Below are positions 26,472 through 35,534 of a DNA stretch of 64,000 nucleotides, in pieces. The stretch covers positions 62,001 to 126,000 of the forward strand of contig JAWKLR010000007.1 of the NCBI GenBank assembly GCA_041392625.1, in the 5' to 3' direction. How positions within the stretch are numbered: position 1 is the stretch's first letter; each line of letters opens with the position of its first letter. The DNA is from M3007 sp041392625 (GTDB lineage: Bacteria; Bacteroidota; Bacteroidia; Chitinophagales; Saprospiraceae). Position numbers and translations under genes: made by a program. The notes under the pieces were generated by a model. It was given only the letters and a program-made list of their open reading frames with translations, was not told the origin of the DNA and searched no databases.

Positions 26472-28337
26472 TTACATTTTTTCAAGTGATTGCTCAACGA
26501 AGGCTGTGAGTGCTTCTCCGCGCAGCATGCCTTGATGCAGGAGGGCCAGGTCGTACAAGTAAGCAGCCATTTTGGATTTGGCATCTTTGGTCTTGGCCTT
26601 AAGCAGTTTTTCAGCAATCAGCGGGTTGTTGGTATTTACCACGACATTGTAGCTGTCTGGGAAATCACCCATACCCATTCCGTGCAGTGCCTGCATTTCT
26701 TTCATTCGGCGCATGAACTCCGGTTTGGTGATATGAACTGGCAGATCGTCCGGGGCGCCGGGGTGCAACTCTACCTGCGCGCCGGGAGTTTTTGAAACGA
26801 TGTCTGTGAAGAGTTCTTTTACTTTTTCCTGTTCTTTTTCGCCCAATACTGAATCCCGGTTTTCATCCTTTTGCACCAGATTATCGATGGTGTCGGAATC
26901 AATGCGGACAAACAGGAGGCCGAGTTCAGAGCGGTACTCAAGGTGCTGCATCCAGTGATTATCCAGAACGCCATTCAACTCCAGCACATCGTAGCCACGG
27001 TTTTCTGCTGCTTTGATTTGTGCATTATGGCCTTCTTTATCATTGGTGTAAATGCATACCAGTTTGTCGTTCTTATCCGTTTGGTTTGCCTTGATTTTCT
27101 CCTTGTATTCCTCCAAAAGGAAAAATTCTCCTTTGGTATTGTTGAGCAGGGCGTAGTTCATGGCTTTTTTCTGGAAATCCTCGTCTGAAATCATTCCGTA
27201 CTTGACGAACACGCCCAGGTCTTTCCACTTTTCCTCAAAGACTTTTCGGTCAGATTTAAACAGATCAGCCAGTTTATCTCCTACTTTTTTGGTGATGTAG
27301 GAGTTGATTTTTTTCACATTGGCGTCACTTTGAAGGTACGAACGCGAAACATTGAGTGGAATATCCGGAGAATCGATTACACCGTGCAGCAGCTGCAACC
27401 ATTCTGGTACGATGTTGCGGACGTCATCGGTTACATATACCTGGTTGGAGTACAGGTAAATGTTGTTTCTGCTGGTTTCAACAGCATTGCCCAGTTTGGG
27501 GAAGAACAAAACGCCGGTAAGGTTGAAAGGGTAGTCGATATTCAGGTGGATCCAGAACATGGGCTCCGGAGCCATTGGGTAGAGTTTGCGATAAAATGCT
27601 GTGTAGTCCTCGTCCTTGAGATCAGTAGGCGTTTTTTTCCAAAGCGGGTGGGTATCATTGATGATGTTTGGCACCTCTTTGCTTTCCTGTTTTGCATCCT
27701 CACCTTCACCTACGGTTTCGTATTCGGTTTTCATCCCAAATTGGATGGGGAATGGAAGGAATTTGCAGTATTTGTCGAGCAATCCAGCCAGGCGGCTTTT
27801 CTCTAAGAAGTCTTTGTTTTCATCATTGATGTGAAGGATAATGTCGGTTCCCCGCTCTTCCTTATCTACCTTTTCAATGGAATAATCGGGTGATCCTTCG
27901 CAGGTCCACCGTACGCCTTCTGCACCTTCTTTCCAGGATTTGGTAACCACTTCTACTTTATCGGCTACCATGAAGGCAGAGTAAAATCCAAGACCAAAAT
28001 GGCCAATGACACTGCTGTCTTTGTATTTATCCAAAAATTCTGCAGCAGAACTGAAGGCAATTTGGTTCAGGTATTTCAGGACCTCCTCTTCTGTCATTCC
28101 GATTCCACGGTCCCGGATGATGAGTTGTTTGTTCTCGGCGTCCTGGATGATGTCGATTTGCGTGTTTCCAATTTCACCTTTTACCTCACCGCGTTGTGCA
28201 AGGACGTGCAATTTGGATGTTGCGTCAACAGCATTGGAAACCAATTCGCGAAGAAAAATCTCGTGATCAGAGTAGAGAAATTTTTTGATAATGGGAAAGA
28301 TGTTCTCGGTTTGTACCGAAATCGTGCCCTTTTGCAT
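26472..28337 (-). CDS. htpG: Molecular chaperone HtpG (Hsp90)
   Basis: 621 residues, typical of bacterial Hsp90. The N-terminal GHKL ATPase shows LRELVSNAVDATSKL near residue 29, IRDRGIGMTEEE near 74 and the lid region GHFGLGFYSAFMVADKVEV near 112. The middle domain has the GVIDSPDIPLNVSRSYLQ signature near 330, and a C-terminal dimerisation domain follows. It is an ATP-driven cytosolic chaperone. It is a single-gene unit with a strong terminator. I could not identify a heat-shock operator upstream. Confidence 0.97.
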   Translation of the reverse strand: MQKGTISVQTENIFPIIKKFLYSDHEIFLRELVSNAVDATSKLHVLAQRGEVKGEIGNTQIDIIQDAENKQLIIRDRGIGMTEEEVLKYLNQIAFSSAAEFLDKYKDSSVIGHFGLGFYSAFMVADKVEVVTKSWKEGAEGVRWTCEGSPDYSIEKVDKEERGTDIILHINDENKDFLEKSRLAGLLDKYCKFLPFPIQFGMKTEYETVGEGEDAKQESKEVPNIINDTHPLWKKTPTDLKDEDYTAFYRKLYPMAPEPMFWIHLNIDYPFNLTGVLFFPKLGNAVETSRNNIYLYSNQVYVTDDVRNIVPEWLQLLHGVIDSPDIPLNVSRSYLQSDANVKKINSYITKKVGDKLADLFKSDRKVFEEKWKDLGVFVKYGMISDEDFQKKAMNYALLNNTKGEFFLLEEYKEKIKANQTDKNDKLVCIYTNDKEGHNAQIKAAENRGYDVLELNGVLDNHWMQHLEYRSELGLLFVRIDSDTIDNLVQKDENRDSVLGEKEQEKVKELFTDIVSKTPGAQVELHPGAPDDLPVHITKPEFMRRMKEMQALHGMGMGDFPDSYNVVVNTNNPLIAEKLLKAKTKDAKSKMAAYLYDLALLHQGMLRGEALTAFVEQSLEKM

Positions 28338-28799
28338 AGTCTATCTGGTTTTAATTACGTCTTTATTTGGATTTGTCTGAATCCGAATCAGATTGGATCA
28401 GACACATAATTACTTGTGAAATATGTTGAGTCTTGATCAAATGCTGTGCCAGCCAACCCCGAATCTGTCAAATTGTCGCAATGCGATTTTACTGCAATTG
28501 ATTGGTTTTCAGTTGATTGATTTTGAATTTGCCTGTTTGACGGCATACAGATCTTGGGTATGCTACTGTCAAAGCGGCATTAACACATTAGGATTTACCT
28601 GTATTTTTTTTGTCGAAAAACCAACTTTGGCACAAAATTGGCAGTACTGCAAATACCAAAGCGATCTGATTAAATCCCCGGTAAATCGCTTTGAGTAAGA
28701 ATTAGGGCCGAATGCGGCCTTAGCCCGTGGCCGAGGGACCAGTCCATTTCTGGGGGGTAGGACTGGTCGCCTCCCACACTTTTCAATCTTGTTTTTAGG
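28338..28799. other. Intergenic region with hairpins between htpG and alkaline phosphatase
   Basis: About 460 bases with no supported gene. CAAAGCGAT (28657-28665) pairs with ATCGCTTTG (28685-28693), and GACCAGTCC (28737-28745) pairs with GGACTGGTC (28760-28768). Near 28377 a GTCTGAATCC/GGATCAGAC pair also occurs, just upstream of htpG. None has a T-run that would make it a clear terminator. Confidence 0.5.
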
Positions 28800-29875
28800 T
28801 TAGTTGAGTTGCAGTGCCTCCATCATGAGGGCATGCAACACGGTATTGTCGTATACTCCGCTGAACGACCAGGCTCCCGGACCGAAAGCAAAAACAGGCA
28901 CCATCGTCCCGGTGTGTTTTTTGGAGTTAAATTCAATGTCCAGACTATCCGGGCCCCTTCCCTGTCCAAGTGCCATGCCGCCAGTTTCATGGTCGGCTGT
29001 AACAAGCACCAAAGTGTTTCCATCCCGTTCAGCAAAATCCAGCACTGCGCCTAGTGTTTGGTCAAATTCAATCAATTCCTTTATGGCCTGGTTTGCCTGA
29101 TTTTGATGACAGGCCCAGTCAATTTGAGAGCCTTCAACCATACAGATAAATCCGGTTTTGCTTTTTTGCGCTAAAAACTCAATGGCTTTTTCTGTTCCCA
29201 ATTTTAAATACGCCTCGTTTTTTGAAATACTTCCGGGTTCTTCCCAAGCGGAAAACCACCCAAACGGGCTTGCTGGAGCGGGGTTCAGGTCTTTAAGTTT
29301 TTTGTCTTTATACGATTGAATATTCCACCCTTTGCTTTGGAGGGTGTCCAATAGATTTCTGCCATCGCTTCGGGTGCTGAAGTATTTCATGCCACCGCCG
29401 ATAAAGCAATCGGTGGGTTGTTTTGCAAATTGAGCCGCAATTTCTTCCATGGTATAGCGGTTGTCTATGTGGGCATAGAAGGCCGCGGGTGTGGCATGTG
29501 TGATGCTGGAGGTAACTACCAGGCCGGTTGCAAGCCCCTTTTTTTGAGCAGATTCAAATATGGAGGTGCAGCGCTGTTTTTTATGGTTTACTCCGAGGTA
29601 TTTATTGCGGGTCTTACAACCACATGCCATGGCAGTGCCTGCGGCGGCAGAGTCAGTTATAAGGCTGCCGTATGCATGTGTCTTTTGGAGTCCGGTCACC
29701 TGCATGCGTTGCAGGTTCAGGGTTTGTTTGTTGGCATAAAATCCAGCCGAGATTTGCGATAAGCCCATTCCATCGCCAATCAATAAAATGACGTTGCGTG
29801 GATGCTCAACAGCATGCCGGGGGCTCCAGCCACCAGGCAAATGAGCAGAGCAGTGATCAGAAAGGATTTGGTCAT
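28800..29875 (-). CDS. Alkaline phosphatase, signal peptide in another frame
   Basis: The main frame (28800-29840) encodes an alkaline phosphatase: NVILLIGDGMGLSQ for the first metal site, nucleophile Ser in LITDSAAAGTAMACG, HATPAAFYAH, MVEGSQIDWACHQN and VTADHETGG. It lacks an N-terminal export signal and could start only at a TTG. One frame away, an ATG at 29875 opens a signal peptide (MTKSFLITALLICLVAG), with the promoter element TACATTTG 5 nt upstream. Adding one C to the C5 run (29819-29823) joins both frames smoothly. A periplasmic phosphomonoesterase is therefore likely, with a one-base deletion in this sequence. Confidence 0.85.
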
Positions 29876-29880
29876 ACGTG

Positions 29881-29888
29881 CAAATGTA
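29881..29888 (-). promoter_or_regulatory. -7 element, 5 nt before the alkaline phosphatase ATG
   Basis: Minus strand TACATTTG, with TTTG 17 nt further upstream as a likely -33 element. It is the best consensus pair in the window next to that of the YigZ-like gene. Confidence 0.65.
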
Positions 29889-29924
29889 CCGCTTTCGCCT
29901 TAAACCAAAATCCCAAACTCGCTC

Positions 29925-31043
29925 TTATAGAGCCCCGTTCTGAAGCCGATATCGTTTGCCGGGTAGGGTTCGCAATAATCCCTGGAGTTCCAGCGAGAGC
30001 AGTAAGCCGTTTAATCGGGTAGAGGGAATTCGTGTAGTATAGGCGAGGGTGTCAATCTGAATTTCCGGGGCCAACCGAATGGCTTCCACAATTTTGACTT
30101 CTTCCTCCGATAAGTCGGAAAATAATCGTGATTGTACTCCGTGGTTGACGGGCAGATCTTCATCCCAGCGCATTCGGCTGGCTATGTCTGCTGCAGATTC
30201 GCAAAGATGGGCACGTTCGGTTTTAATCAGTAAGTTACAACCCGCACTCTGGGTATCCCCGATTCTTCCCGGGACTGCAAAGATCTCCCGACCGTATTGG
30301 TCGGCTAATTCTGCACTAATCATAGAGCCTCCCGCAGTTTGGGTCTCAACCACCAGAAGGGCGTCACACATTCCGGAAATGATCCGGTTGCGCATAGGGA
30401 AAAAGCGCGGATCTGCTTCGGTTGAGATTGGGTGCTCACTGATTAGTCCACCATGCTCGGCAATTTGCAGCGCGGTGCGCTTGTGTTGAAGGGGATAGAT
30501 GCTGCCAAGTCCGTGTGCAAGGACAGCAAAGTTGGGTGTTCCATTTAAGCAGGCTCTGCGGTGAGCACAGATGTCGATGCCAAAGGCCAGTCCGCTGACC
30601 ACCAATACATCATAAGGAAGTAAGCCATCTACAATGGCTTCGCAAACAGCGCGTCCCCTATCGGTTGGTTTTCTGGTGCCAACAATTCCCAGTATTCTAT
30701 TTGCGTTTAGTAAGTGGATATCTGAGGTTTTGCAATACAGCAACATGGGGCAGTCCATATTTTGCCTAAGCCGTTGTGGGTACTCCGGATCGGTGTAGAA
30801 TACCGTTTGTATACCGTGCCTGTGCAGTTTTTCCAGTTCATATTCGGCCTGGGAAAGGGCTTTGCTTTGTTGAATGGTGTCCACAAGGGTAGGACCTATT
30901 CCGGGAATCTTTAGTAAGGATTTTCGGTTTGACATAAAAACAGCCTCGGCACTTCCGCAATAGCTCAAAAGGGCTTTGGCCATAACGGGCCCAATCTTTG
31001 GAATAAGAGAAAGCGCAATTTCATAAAGGTGTTTGTCCGACAT
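29925..31043 (-). CDS. dprA: DNA processing protein DprA
   Basis: 372 residues. N-terminal helix-hairpin-helix-like part (IPKIGPVMAKALLSYCG, LLKIPGIGPTLVDTI), then the Rossmann-like DprA core: ILGIVGTRKPTDRGR near 113, VVSGLAFGIDICAHRRACLNG near 145, LAHGLGSIYPLQHK and FPMRNRIISGMCDALLVVET, with FAVPGRIGD. A C-terminal winged-helix (IDTLAYTTRIPSTRLNGLLLSLELQGLLRTLPGKRY) completes the architecture. DprA loads RecA onto single-stranded DNA during natural transformation. No other competence gene lies nearby. Confidence 0.96.
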   Translation of the reverse strand: MSDKHLYEIALSLIPKIGPVMAKALLSYCGSAEAVFMSNRKSLLKIPGIGPTLVDTIQQSKALSQAEYELEKLHRHGIQTVFYTDPEYPQRLRQNMDCPMLLYCKTSDIHLLNANRILGIVGTRKPTDRGRAVCEAIVDGLLPYDVLVVSGLAFGIDICAHRRACLNGTPNFAVLAHGLGSIYPLQHKRTALQIAEHGGLISEHPISTEADPRFFPMRNRIISGMCDALLVVETQTAGGSMISAELADQYGREIFAVPGRIGDTQSAGCNLLIKTERAHLCESAADIASRMRWDEDLPVNHGVQSRLFSDLSEEEVKIVEAIRLAPEIQIDTLAYTTRIPSTRLNGLLLSLELQGLLRTLPGKRYRLQNGAL

Positions 31044-31138
31044 GGTTTATTTTTGCAATTAAATAGTTAGCTGTAGTTAAAAGCCCATCTTTTTGCTTCA
31101 GTACGGAGTTGAAATTTTAAATAAAATCAATATACCCT

Positions 31139-31726
31139 ATGGCTCGTTCGAAAATGCCGCGAATGGAAACGATGATCATCGCGATCTGTTTTTTGGGAAT
31201 TGCCTTGTGGGCAATCAATAAATGTTCTGCCAAAAGAAGCGAGATGGTCAGTCGAATTAAGGATTACCCCACAGAAACAGAAACGACGAATGACAATTCC
31301 GACAATGCTGAACTCCCCAAACTTCAAAATCCTCCGGCACCCCAACCCCAAAAGGAGGCTACCCCGGAACCTGTGAAAGAGGAGCCTGCCCGATTGCCGG
31401 GACGTACCCCCCGTACCACCGAAGAAGCTACTCCGCCAACCGTTGCAACATCCGAACCAGAAGGCCCAACCTTGTACGTAACCATGCAGGGCCTAAACAT
31501 GCGTAAGGAACCCGGCTTGAAAGGTGCCCCTGTTGCCAAACTCAAATTGTACGAACCGGTTACTTACCTCAATCAGAAAACAGAATGGACCCAGGAAATC
31601 AATTTGGGCTCTGAAAAGGTAACCGACCACTGGGTGAAAATCAAAACCCAATCCGGCAAAGTGGGCTGGGTGTTTGGACCAGGTGTACATTTCTACAAAA
31701 TTGATCGGGCCAAACCGATTGAATAA
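31139..31726 (+). CDS. Membrane-anchored SH3-domain protein
   Basis: 195 residues: an N-terminal transmembrane helix (about 10-28), a Pro/Glu/Thr-rich linker (about 45-112) and a C-terminal bacterial SH3 domain (YVTMQGLNMRKEPGLKGAPVAKLKLYEPV to WVKIKTQSGKVGWVFGPGVHF). Such domains often bind peptidoglycan or mediate envelope contacts. The VanZ-like gene follows after 10 bp, so both are probably cotranscribed. Confidence 0.78.
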   Translation: MARSKMPRMETMIIAICFLGIALWAINKCSAKRSEMVSRIKDYPTETETTNDNSDNAELPKLQNPPAPQPQKEATPEPVKEEPARLPGRTPRTTEEATPPTVATSEPEGPTLYVTMQGLNMRKEPGLKGAPVAKLKLYEPVTYLNQKTEWTQEINLGSEKVTDHWVKIKTQSGKVGWVFGPGVHFYKIDRAKPIE

Positions 31727-31736
31727 GCCGTTCACC

Positions 31737-32108
31737 ATGTCATTGCGTCATCGGCACCTTTCCTTGCTTCCGGCAATTATATGCTGGCTTGTCATAACCA
31801 TTTTATCCGTCACCGGTAAGGTGAATACGCCGAAGTTTTCACTGATTGGGGCAGATAAAATCGGACATGCCATTGCCTATTTTTCCTGGACTTTTTTGAT
31901 TCTATGGGGCTTGGCAAAAAAGCCAGGATTTACCTTGAATCTTGGGTCCATTGTGCTGGTATTCCTGTTTACCTCAGCCTATGGGACCCTTATGGAATGG
32001 GTCCAACTCGTGTTTTGCCCGGGGCGTTTTTTTGAATACGATGACATGCTGGCCAATGCGGTTGGAGCCCTGCTTGCCAGTTTAATTGCTTTTCGGGTTT
32101 TACGGTGA
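31737..32108 (+). CDS. VanZ-family small membrane protein
   Basis: 123 residues from the ATG at 31737 (the frame is open from 31674, overlapping the SH3 gene). About four membrane helices with the VanZ pattern DKIGHAIAYFSWTFLILW and YGTLMEWVQLVFCPGRFFEYDDMLANAVGALLA, including the conserved D-K-xxH and E-xxQ positions. Function is unknown in this lineage. The stop overlaps the convergent DUF2851 gene by 9 bp. Confidence 0.85.
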   Translation: MSLRHRHLSLLPAIICWLVITILSVTGKVNTPKFSLIGADKIGHAIAYFSWTFLILWGLAKKPGFTLNLGSIVLVFLFTSAYGTLMEWVQLVFCPGRFFEYDDMLANAVGALLASLIAFRVLR

Positions 32109-33401
32109 TTGAGCTTGTGGAAATGATTGAGCCTGAACCATTATGGCATTTCCCGCGGCACATTGCATGCATTTTTTCTTGTTGCAGTAATTTTTCTTGA
32201 GATGGAGCAGAGCCTGGCTCTCCCCTGCATTTTCTGCTTTCACTCCAATGAAATCCCATTCACGAAGGGTTTTGTTGGACTCTGCGGGAATGGATTGCAA
32301 GAGCACCATTGCTTTGTCCTGGTATCTTGGATCCTGTTTGTGTTTGCTGTATAAAAACAGTGCGGGAACCAATGCATTGATAACCAGCGACTGTAATGTT
32401 CCAGGCCCCAACCGTTTTATGTGCTTGACGGATGGCTTGTCAAATTGATAATGATCCAGCCAGTAGGGACTGGTTGGAGTTTCCCATACCGATTCCAGGT
32501 CATTCCATTTTTCTGCTTCAGCACCCTCAGCAAATAAATGCGGGCAATGGTGTAGCAAGGAAGCAAACTGTGCAATCCGTACGCTTGGAAAATTAGCCGG
32601 ACGCATGCGCAGAAACTTCCAAACTAGTTGCTTGTCCTCAATGAGTTGATATTTATGTTTTAAAAATGTGTATTCTTTCCAAAGACTTCTGGGGTATAGG
32701 TCCAGCGCATTGGGGTGAAGCATCCCGGCCAGGCCAAACAAGAGTGCTTCAAGTTGATGCAGCTGATTCCGGTGCTTGTTGATCACCCGAAGCGGGAGGC
32801 TGCGGGCGAGCTGCAAAAAGGGTTGAGCATTGACCTTAAGTCCGAAACAGTAGGCAAGCCGCCGGTAAAACATTTCATCCCAATCATTTCCGGTTTCTTG
32901 CAATACGAATCGCAATTCCTGTGTCTGAATTTCCAGGCGTTCGATCATCAGCCGGTCTAGCCAGTTTTTCCAAACGACTCGGGCAACATCTTTTATGAAT
33001 TTTTGACAAGGAACAAGATGTGCTTCAAATTGCAGGCGCTTATACCGTTCCAAAATTCCCGGAGGGACGTGGCTGCGTAAAATCAGGCATGGTATCCGTT
33101 CTCCATTTCTCCTACGCACCACACAGTCTTCATCAAAAACAACATGCAATACTACATTGTCGTAGGCGGGGTCCCGCTCGTGCCCATGAAATACCCAATC
33201 GGAGGCCGAGAGGTGCATTTCCACATTTCCTGCCCATACCGTAGAGCCGAGTTGAATGCGTGCATTGAAGAAATCCGGTCCGGCATCCAGGTTGTGCTCG
33301 CCGGGGTCGAGTATCCTGACCGGAAGACCGGAACTTGTCTGTAAATTTTCCTGACTAAACCGACGGTGTTTCCATAAATAGTGTAAAAAGTCTTCTTTCA
33401 T
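32100..33401 (-). CDS. DUF2851 family protein
   Basis: 433 residues, soluble, without signal peptide. The N-terminal half carries the family marks: FLHYLWKHRRFS at the start, LDAGPDFFNARIQLG near 37, WAGNVEMHLSASDWVFHGHERDPAYDNVVLHVVF near 56. The C-terminus has a Cys-containing NYCNKKKCMQCAAGNA segment that could bind metal. DUF2851 is a Bacteroidota-rich family without a known function. It is divergent from the YigZ-like gene. Confidence 0.85.
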   Translation of the reverse strand: MKEDFLHYLWKHRRFSQENLQTSSGLPVRILDPGEHNLDAGPDFFNARIQLGSTVWAGNVEMHLSASDWVFHGHERDPAYDNVVLHVVFDEDCVVRRRNGERIPCLILRSHVPPGILERYKRLQFEAHLVPCQKFIKDVARVVWKNWLDRLMIERLEIQTQELRFVLQETGNDWDEMFYRRLAYCFGLKVNAQPFLQLARSLPLRVINKHRNQLHQLEALLFGLAGMLHPNALDLYPRSLWKEYTFLKHKYQLIEDKQLVWKFLRMRPANFPSVRIAQFASLLHHCPHLFAEGAEAEKWNDLESVWETPTSPYWLDHYQFDKPSVKHIKRLGPGTLQSLVINALVPALFLYSKHKQDPRYQDKAMVLLQSIPAESNKTLREWDFIGVKAENAGESQALLHLKKNYCNKKKCMQCAAGNAIMVQAQSFPQAQSP

Positions 33402-33572
33402 GGTTTTTGGGGTATTTATTCACAACACGTGATTGGGTTGTCTTGCAAATGTTGCCTCATTTTTTACTAAAAAAAAGAAAATGGAAGTGCATGCAAAATA
33501 TTTATTTTAATCCAATACATGCTGATATTCCCCGATCCGTCTTTGGTACAGTTGCAGCTCCCTGCATCTTTG

Positions 33573-33580
33573 TATATTTG
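33573..33580 (+). promoter_or_regulatory. -7 element, 6 nt before the YigZ-like gene
   Basis: TATATTTG, then CCGACT, then the ATG at 33587. TTG at 33552-33554 gives an 18-nt spacer, close to the Bacteroidota -33/-7 consensus. Confidence 0.65.
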
Positions 33581-33586
33581 CCGACT

Positions 33587-34261
33587 ATGGCAGAATTACC
33601 CGATTTTTACCACACCATTGAAGCTCCTTCCGAAGGTCTTTTTAAAGACCGCGGCAGCAAGTTTTTTGGGTATGCATTTCCTGCCAAAAGCGAAGAAGAA
33701 GCCCTGGAGTTGTTGGAACAGGTTCGAAAAGAGCACTTTAAAGCGCGTCACCATTGCTATGCATGGCGGTTTGGTCTGGAGGGTACCCGATTCCGCGCTA
33801 ACGACGATGGAGAGCCTTCGGGGACAGCCGGTCGGCCCATCCTCGGACAAATAGATTCCAAAGGACTCACCGACGTATTCGTAGTTGTTGTTCGGTATTT
33901 TGGGGGTACCCTGCTTGGTGCATCCGGCCTTATTCAAGCCTATCGGACTGCCGCCGCTGAAGCCCTGGATACTGCGGATATTGTTGAAAAATTCCTGTAC
34001 GATTCCGTTCTGTTTGAATTGGATTATGCCCTGGTTCCGGAACTGATGAACAGCCTGAAAAAGTTACAGATTGCCCTGCTCAATGAGGAGTATGGAGCAC
34101 TTGCCCGGATGGAGTTGGGAATACGCAGAAACTCCGTTGAATCTACCTTGCTTGATTTGAAAGCGCTGGTACATAAAGTCAGCAGGGAAGAAGCACAAAC
34201 GTTGGATTGGCCCGAAGGCATTCGAATAGTAACCGAAGAAGCGGCTGATGACTCGAACTAA
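33587..34261 (+). CDS. YigZ/IMPACT family protein
   Basis: 224 residues from the ATG at 33587, placed by its promoter; the frame is open to 33407 but that part is unlike the family. The UPF0029 domain is clear: SKFFGYAFPAKSEEEALELLEQVRKEHFKARHHCYAWR, DDGEPSGTAGRPILGQI and VVVVRYFGGTLLGASGLIQAYRTAA. A C-terminal ferredoxin-like domain follows. YigZ homologues are linked to translation or stress responses but are not well defined. The pabB ATG overlaps its 3' end by 14 bp, indicating an operon. Confidence 0.9.
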   Translation: MAELPDFYHTIEAPSEGLFKDRGSKFFGYAFPAKSEEEALELLEQVRKEHFKARHHCYAWRFGLEGTRFRANDDGEPSGTAGRPILGQIDSKGLTDVFVVVVRYFGGTLLGASGLIQAYRTAAAEALDTADIVEKFLYDSVLFELDYALVPELMNSLKKLQIALLNEEYGALARMELGIRRNSVESTLLDLKALVHKVSREEAQTLDWPEGIRIVTEEAADDSN

Positions 34262-35534
34262 AAAAATATTTCCTGTTCAAAACCCAATTCGGTTCAAACG
34301 TCAGTTGCTGCATTTTGCTGCAGGATATAGCCATGCATTTTACCTGGATGGAAATGAAGCGAGCGATGGCTCATGGGACTGCCTGGTTGGCCTGGGGGTA
34401 CATGATCTGATCCAGTTGGATTCCGGTGATGCGTTCAATCAGTTGCGAGCATGGCAGGCCGAACACAGCGATTGGCTTTTTGGCTTTTTTTCCTATGACC
34501 TTAAAAATGAAGTTGAGCAATTAAAATCGGAAAATTTTGATGGTGTTCAATTGCCGGAAATGGGATTTTTTGTGCCGGAGCTGGTTTGTGGAATTCGAAA
34601 TGATGCGCTTGAGGTCTATGCATTTGAGGCTGATGTAGATGCTGTTTTTTCCGCTATTTCAACCCTTCAACTCACTGAATCGTGGGATGTAATGCCCTGT
34701 CCTGAAATCCGGCCGCGATTGAGTGATCAAGCCTATCTGGAAGCCGTTCGTTCGATTCAAAACCACATCGTTGAAGGAGATGTGTATGAGATGAACCTGT
34801 GCCGGGAATATTTTTGTGAGGGAACTGCGATTAATCCATTGCAGGTGTTTGAACGACTAAATGCCAGAAGCCGTGCGCCCTTTACATGTTATATGCAATG
34901 GGGAGGACACTTTTTGCTGAGTGCCAGCCCGGAGCGTTTTCTTAAAAAAACGGGCGATCAACTATTGACGCAGCCCATTAAAGGAACACGGAAAAGGGGC
35001 CTGAATCAGCTCGAAGACGAAGCCATTATCAACGACCTGAAAACCAGTGAAAAAGATCGTGCTGAAAATGTGATGATTGTGGACCTGGTTCGAAATGATC
35101 TGGCAAAGAACTGCATCCCGGGTACTGTCCGGGTAGATGAATTGTTTGGTATTTACACCTTCCCCACAGTGCACCAGATGATTTCGAGTGTGCGCGGTCA
35201 ACTACGACCAGATGCCAATGCCATCGATGCCATCCGGGATGCCTTTCCTATGGGAAGTATGACGGGCGCCCCCAAGGTGATGGCAATGGAACTCATTGAA
35301 CAGTATGAACAATCCAAGCGTGGCTTGTACTCCGGTGCCGTTGGTTATTTTACGCCGGATGGAGATTTTGATTTCAATGTCGTGATCCGAAGCATTTTAT
35401 ACAATGCCAATAGCCAGTACACCTCGTTTCAGGTGGGTGGCGCCATTGTGTACGACTCAGTTCCTGAGTTGGAACTAGAAGAATGTGCCATCAAAGCACA
35501 GGCGCTGGTGGACGCATTACAGGCTGATTGCTAA
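34248..35534 (+). CDS. pabB: Aminodeoxychorismate synthase component I
   Basis: 428 residues of the chorismate-binding family. The catalytic Lys in QPIKGTRKRG (near 245) marks PabB-type enzymes; other parts are HFLLSASPERF, DRAENVMIVDLVRNDLAKNC, GSMTGAPKVMAMELI and GGAIVYDSVPELELEEC. It combines chorismate and ammonia into 4-amino-4-deoxychorismate for folate. No glutamine amidotransferase (PabA) or lyase domain is attached and none is nearby. It overlaps the upstream YigZ-like gene by 14 bp and the convergent T9SS gene by 4 bp. Confidence 0.9.
   Translation: MTRTKKIFPVQNPIRFKRQLLHFAAGYSHAFYLDGNEASDGSWDCLVGLGVHDLIQLDSGDAFNQLRAWQAEHSDWLFGFFSYDLKNEVEQLKSENFDGVQLPEMGFFVPELVCGIRNDALEVYAFEADVDAVFSAISTLQLTESWDVMPCPEIRPRLSDQAYLEAVRSIQNHIVEGDVYEMNLCREYFCEGTAINPLQVFERLNARSRAPFTCYMQWGGHFLLSASPERFLKKTGDQLLTQPIKGTRKRGLNQLEDEAIINDLKTSEKDRAENVMIVDLVRNDLAKNCIPGTVRVDELFGIYTFPTVHQMISSVRGQLRPDANAIDAIRDAFPMGSMTGAPKVMAMELIEQYEQSKRGLYSGAVGYFTPDGDFDFNVVIRSILYNANSQYTSFQVGGAIVYDSVPELELEECAIKAQALVDALQADC

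Noticed and set aside
28423..28698. 91-codon plus-strand frame upstream of the alkaline phosphatase region
   Set aside because: Atypical composition (many Cys, Leu, Tyr), overlaps a hairpin and has no family resemblance; treated as non-coding.
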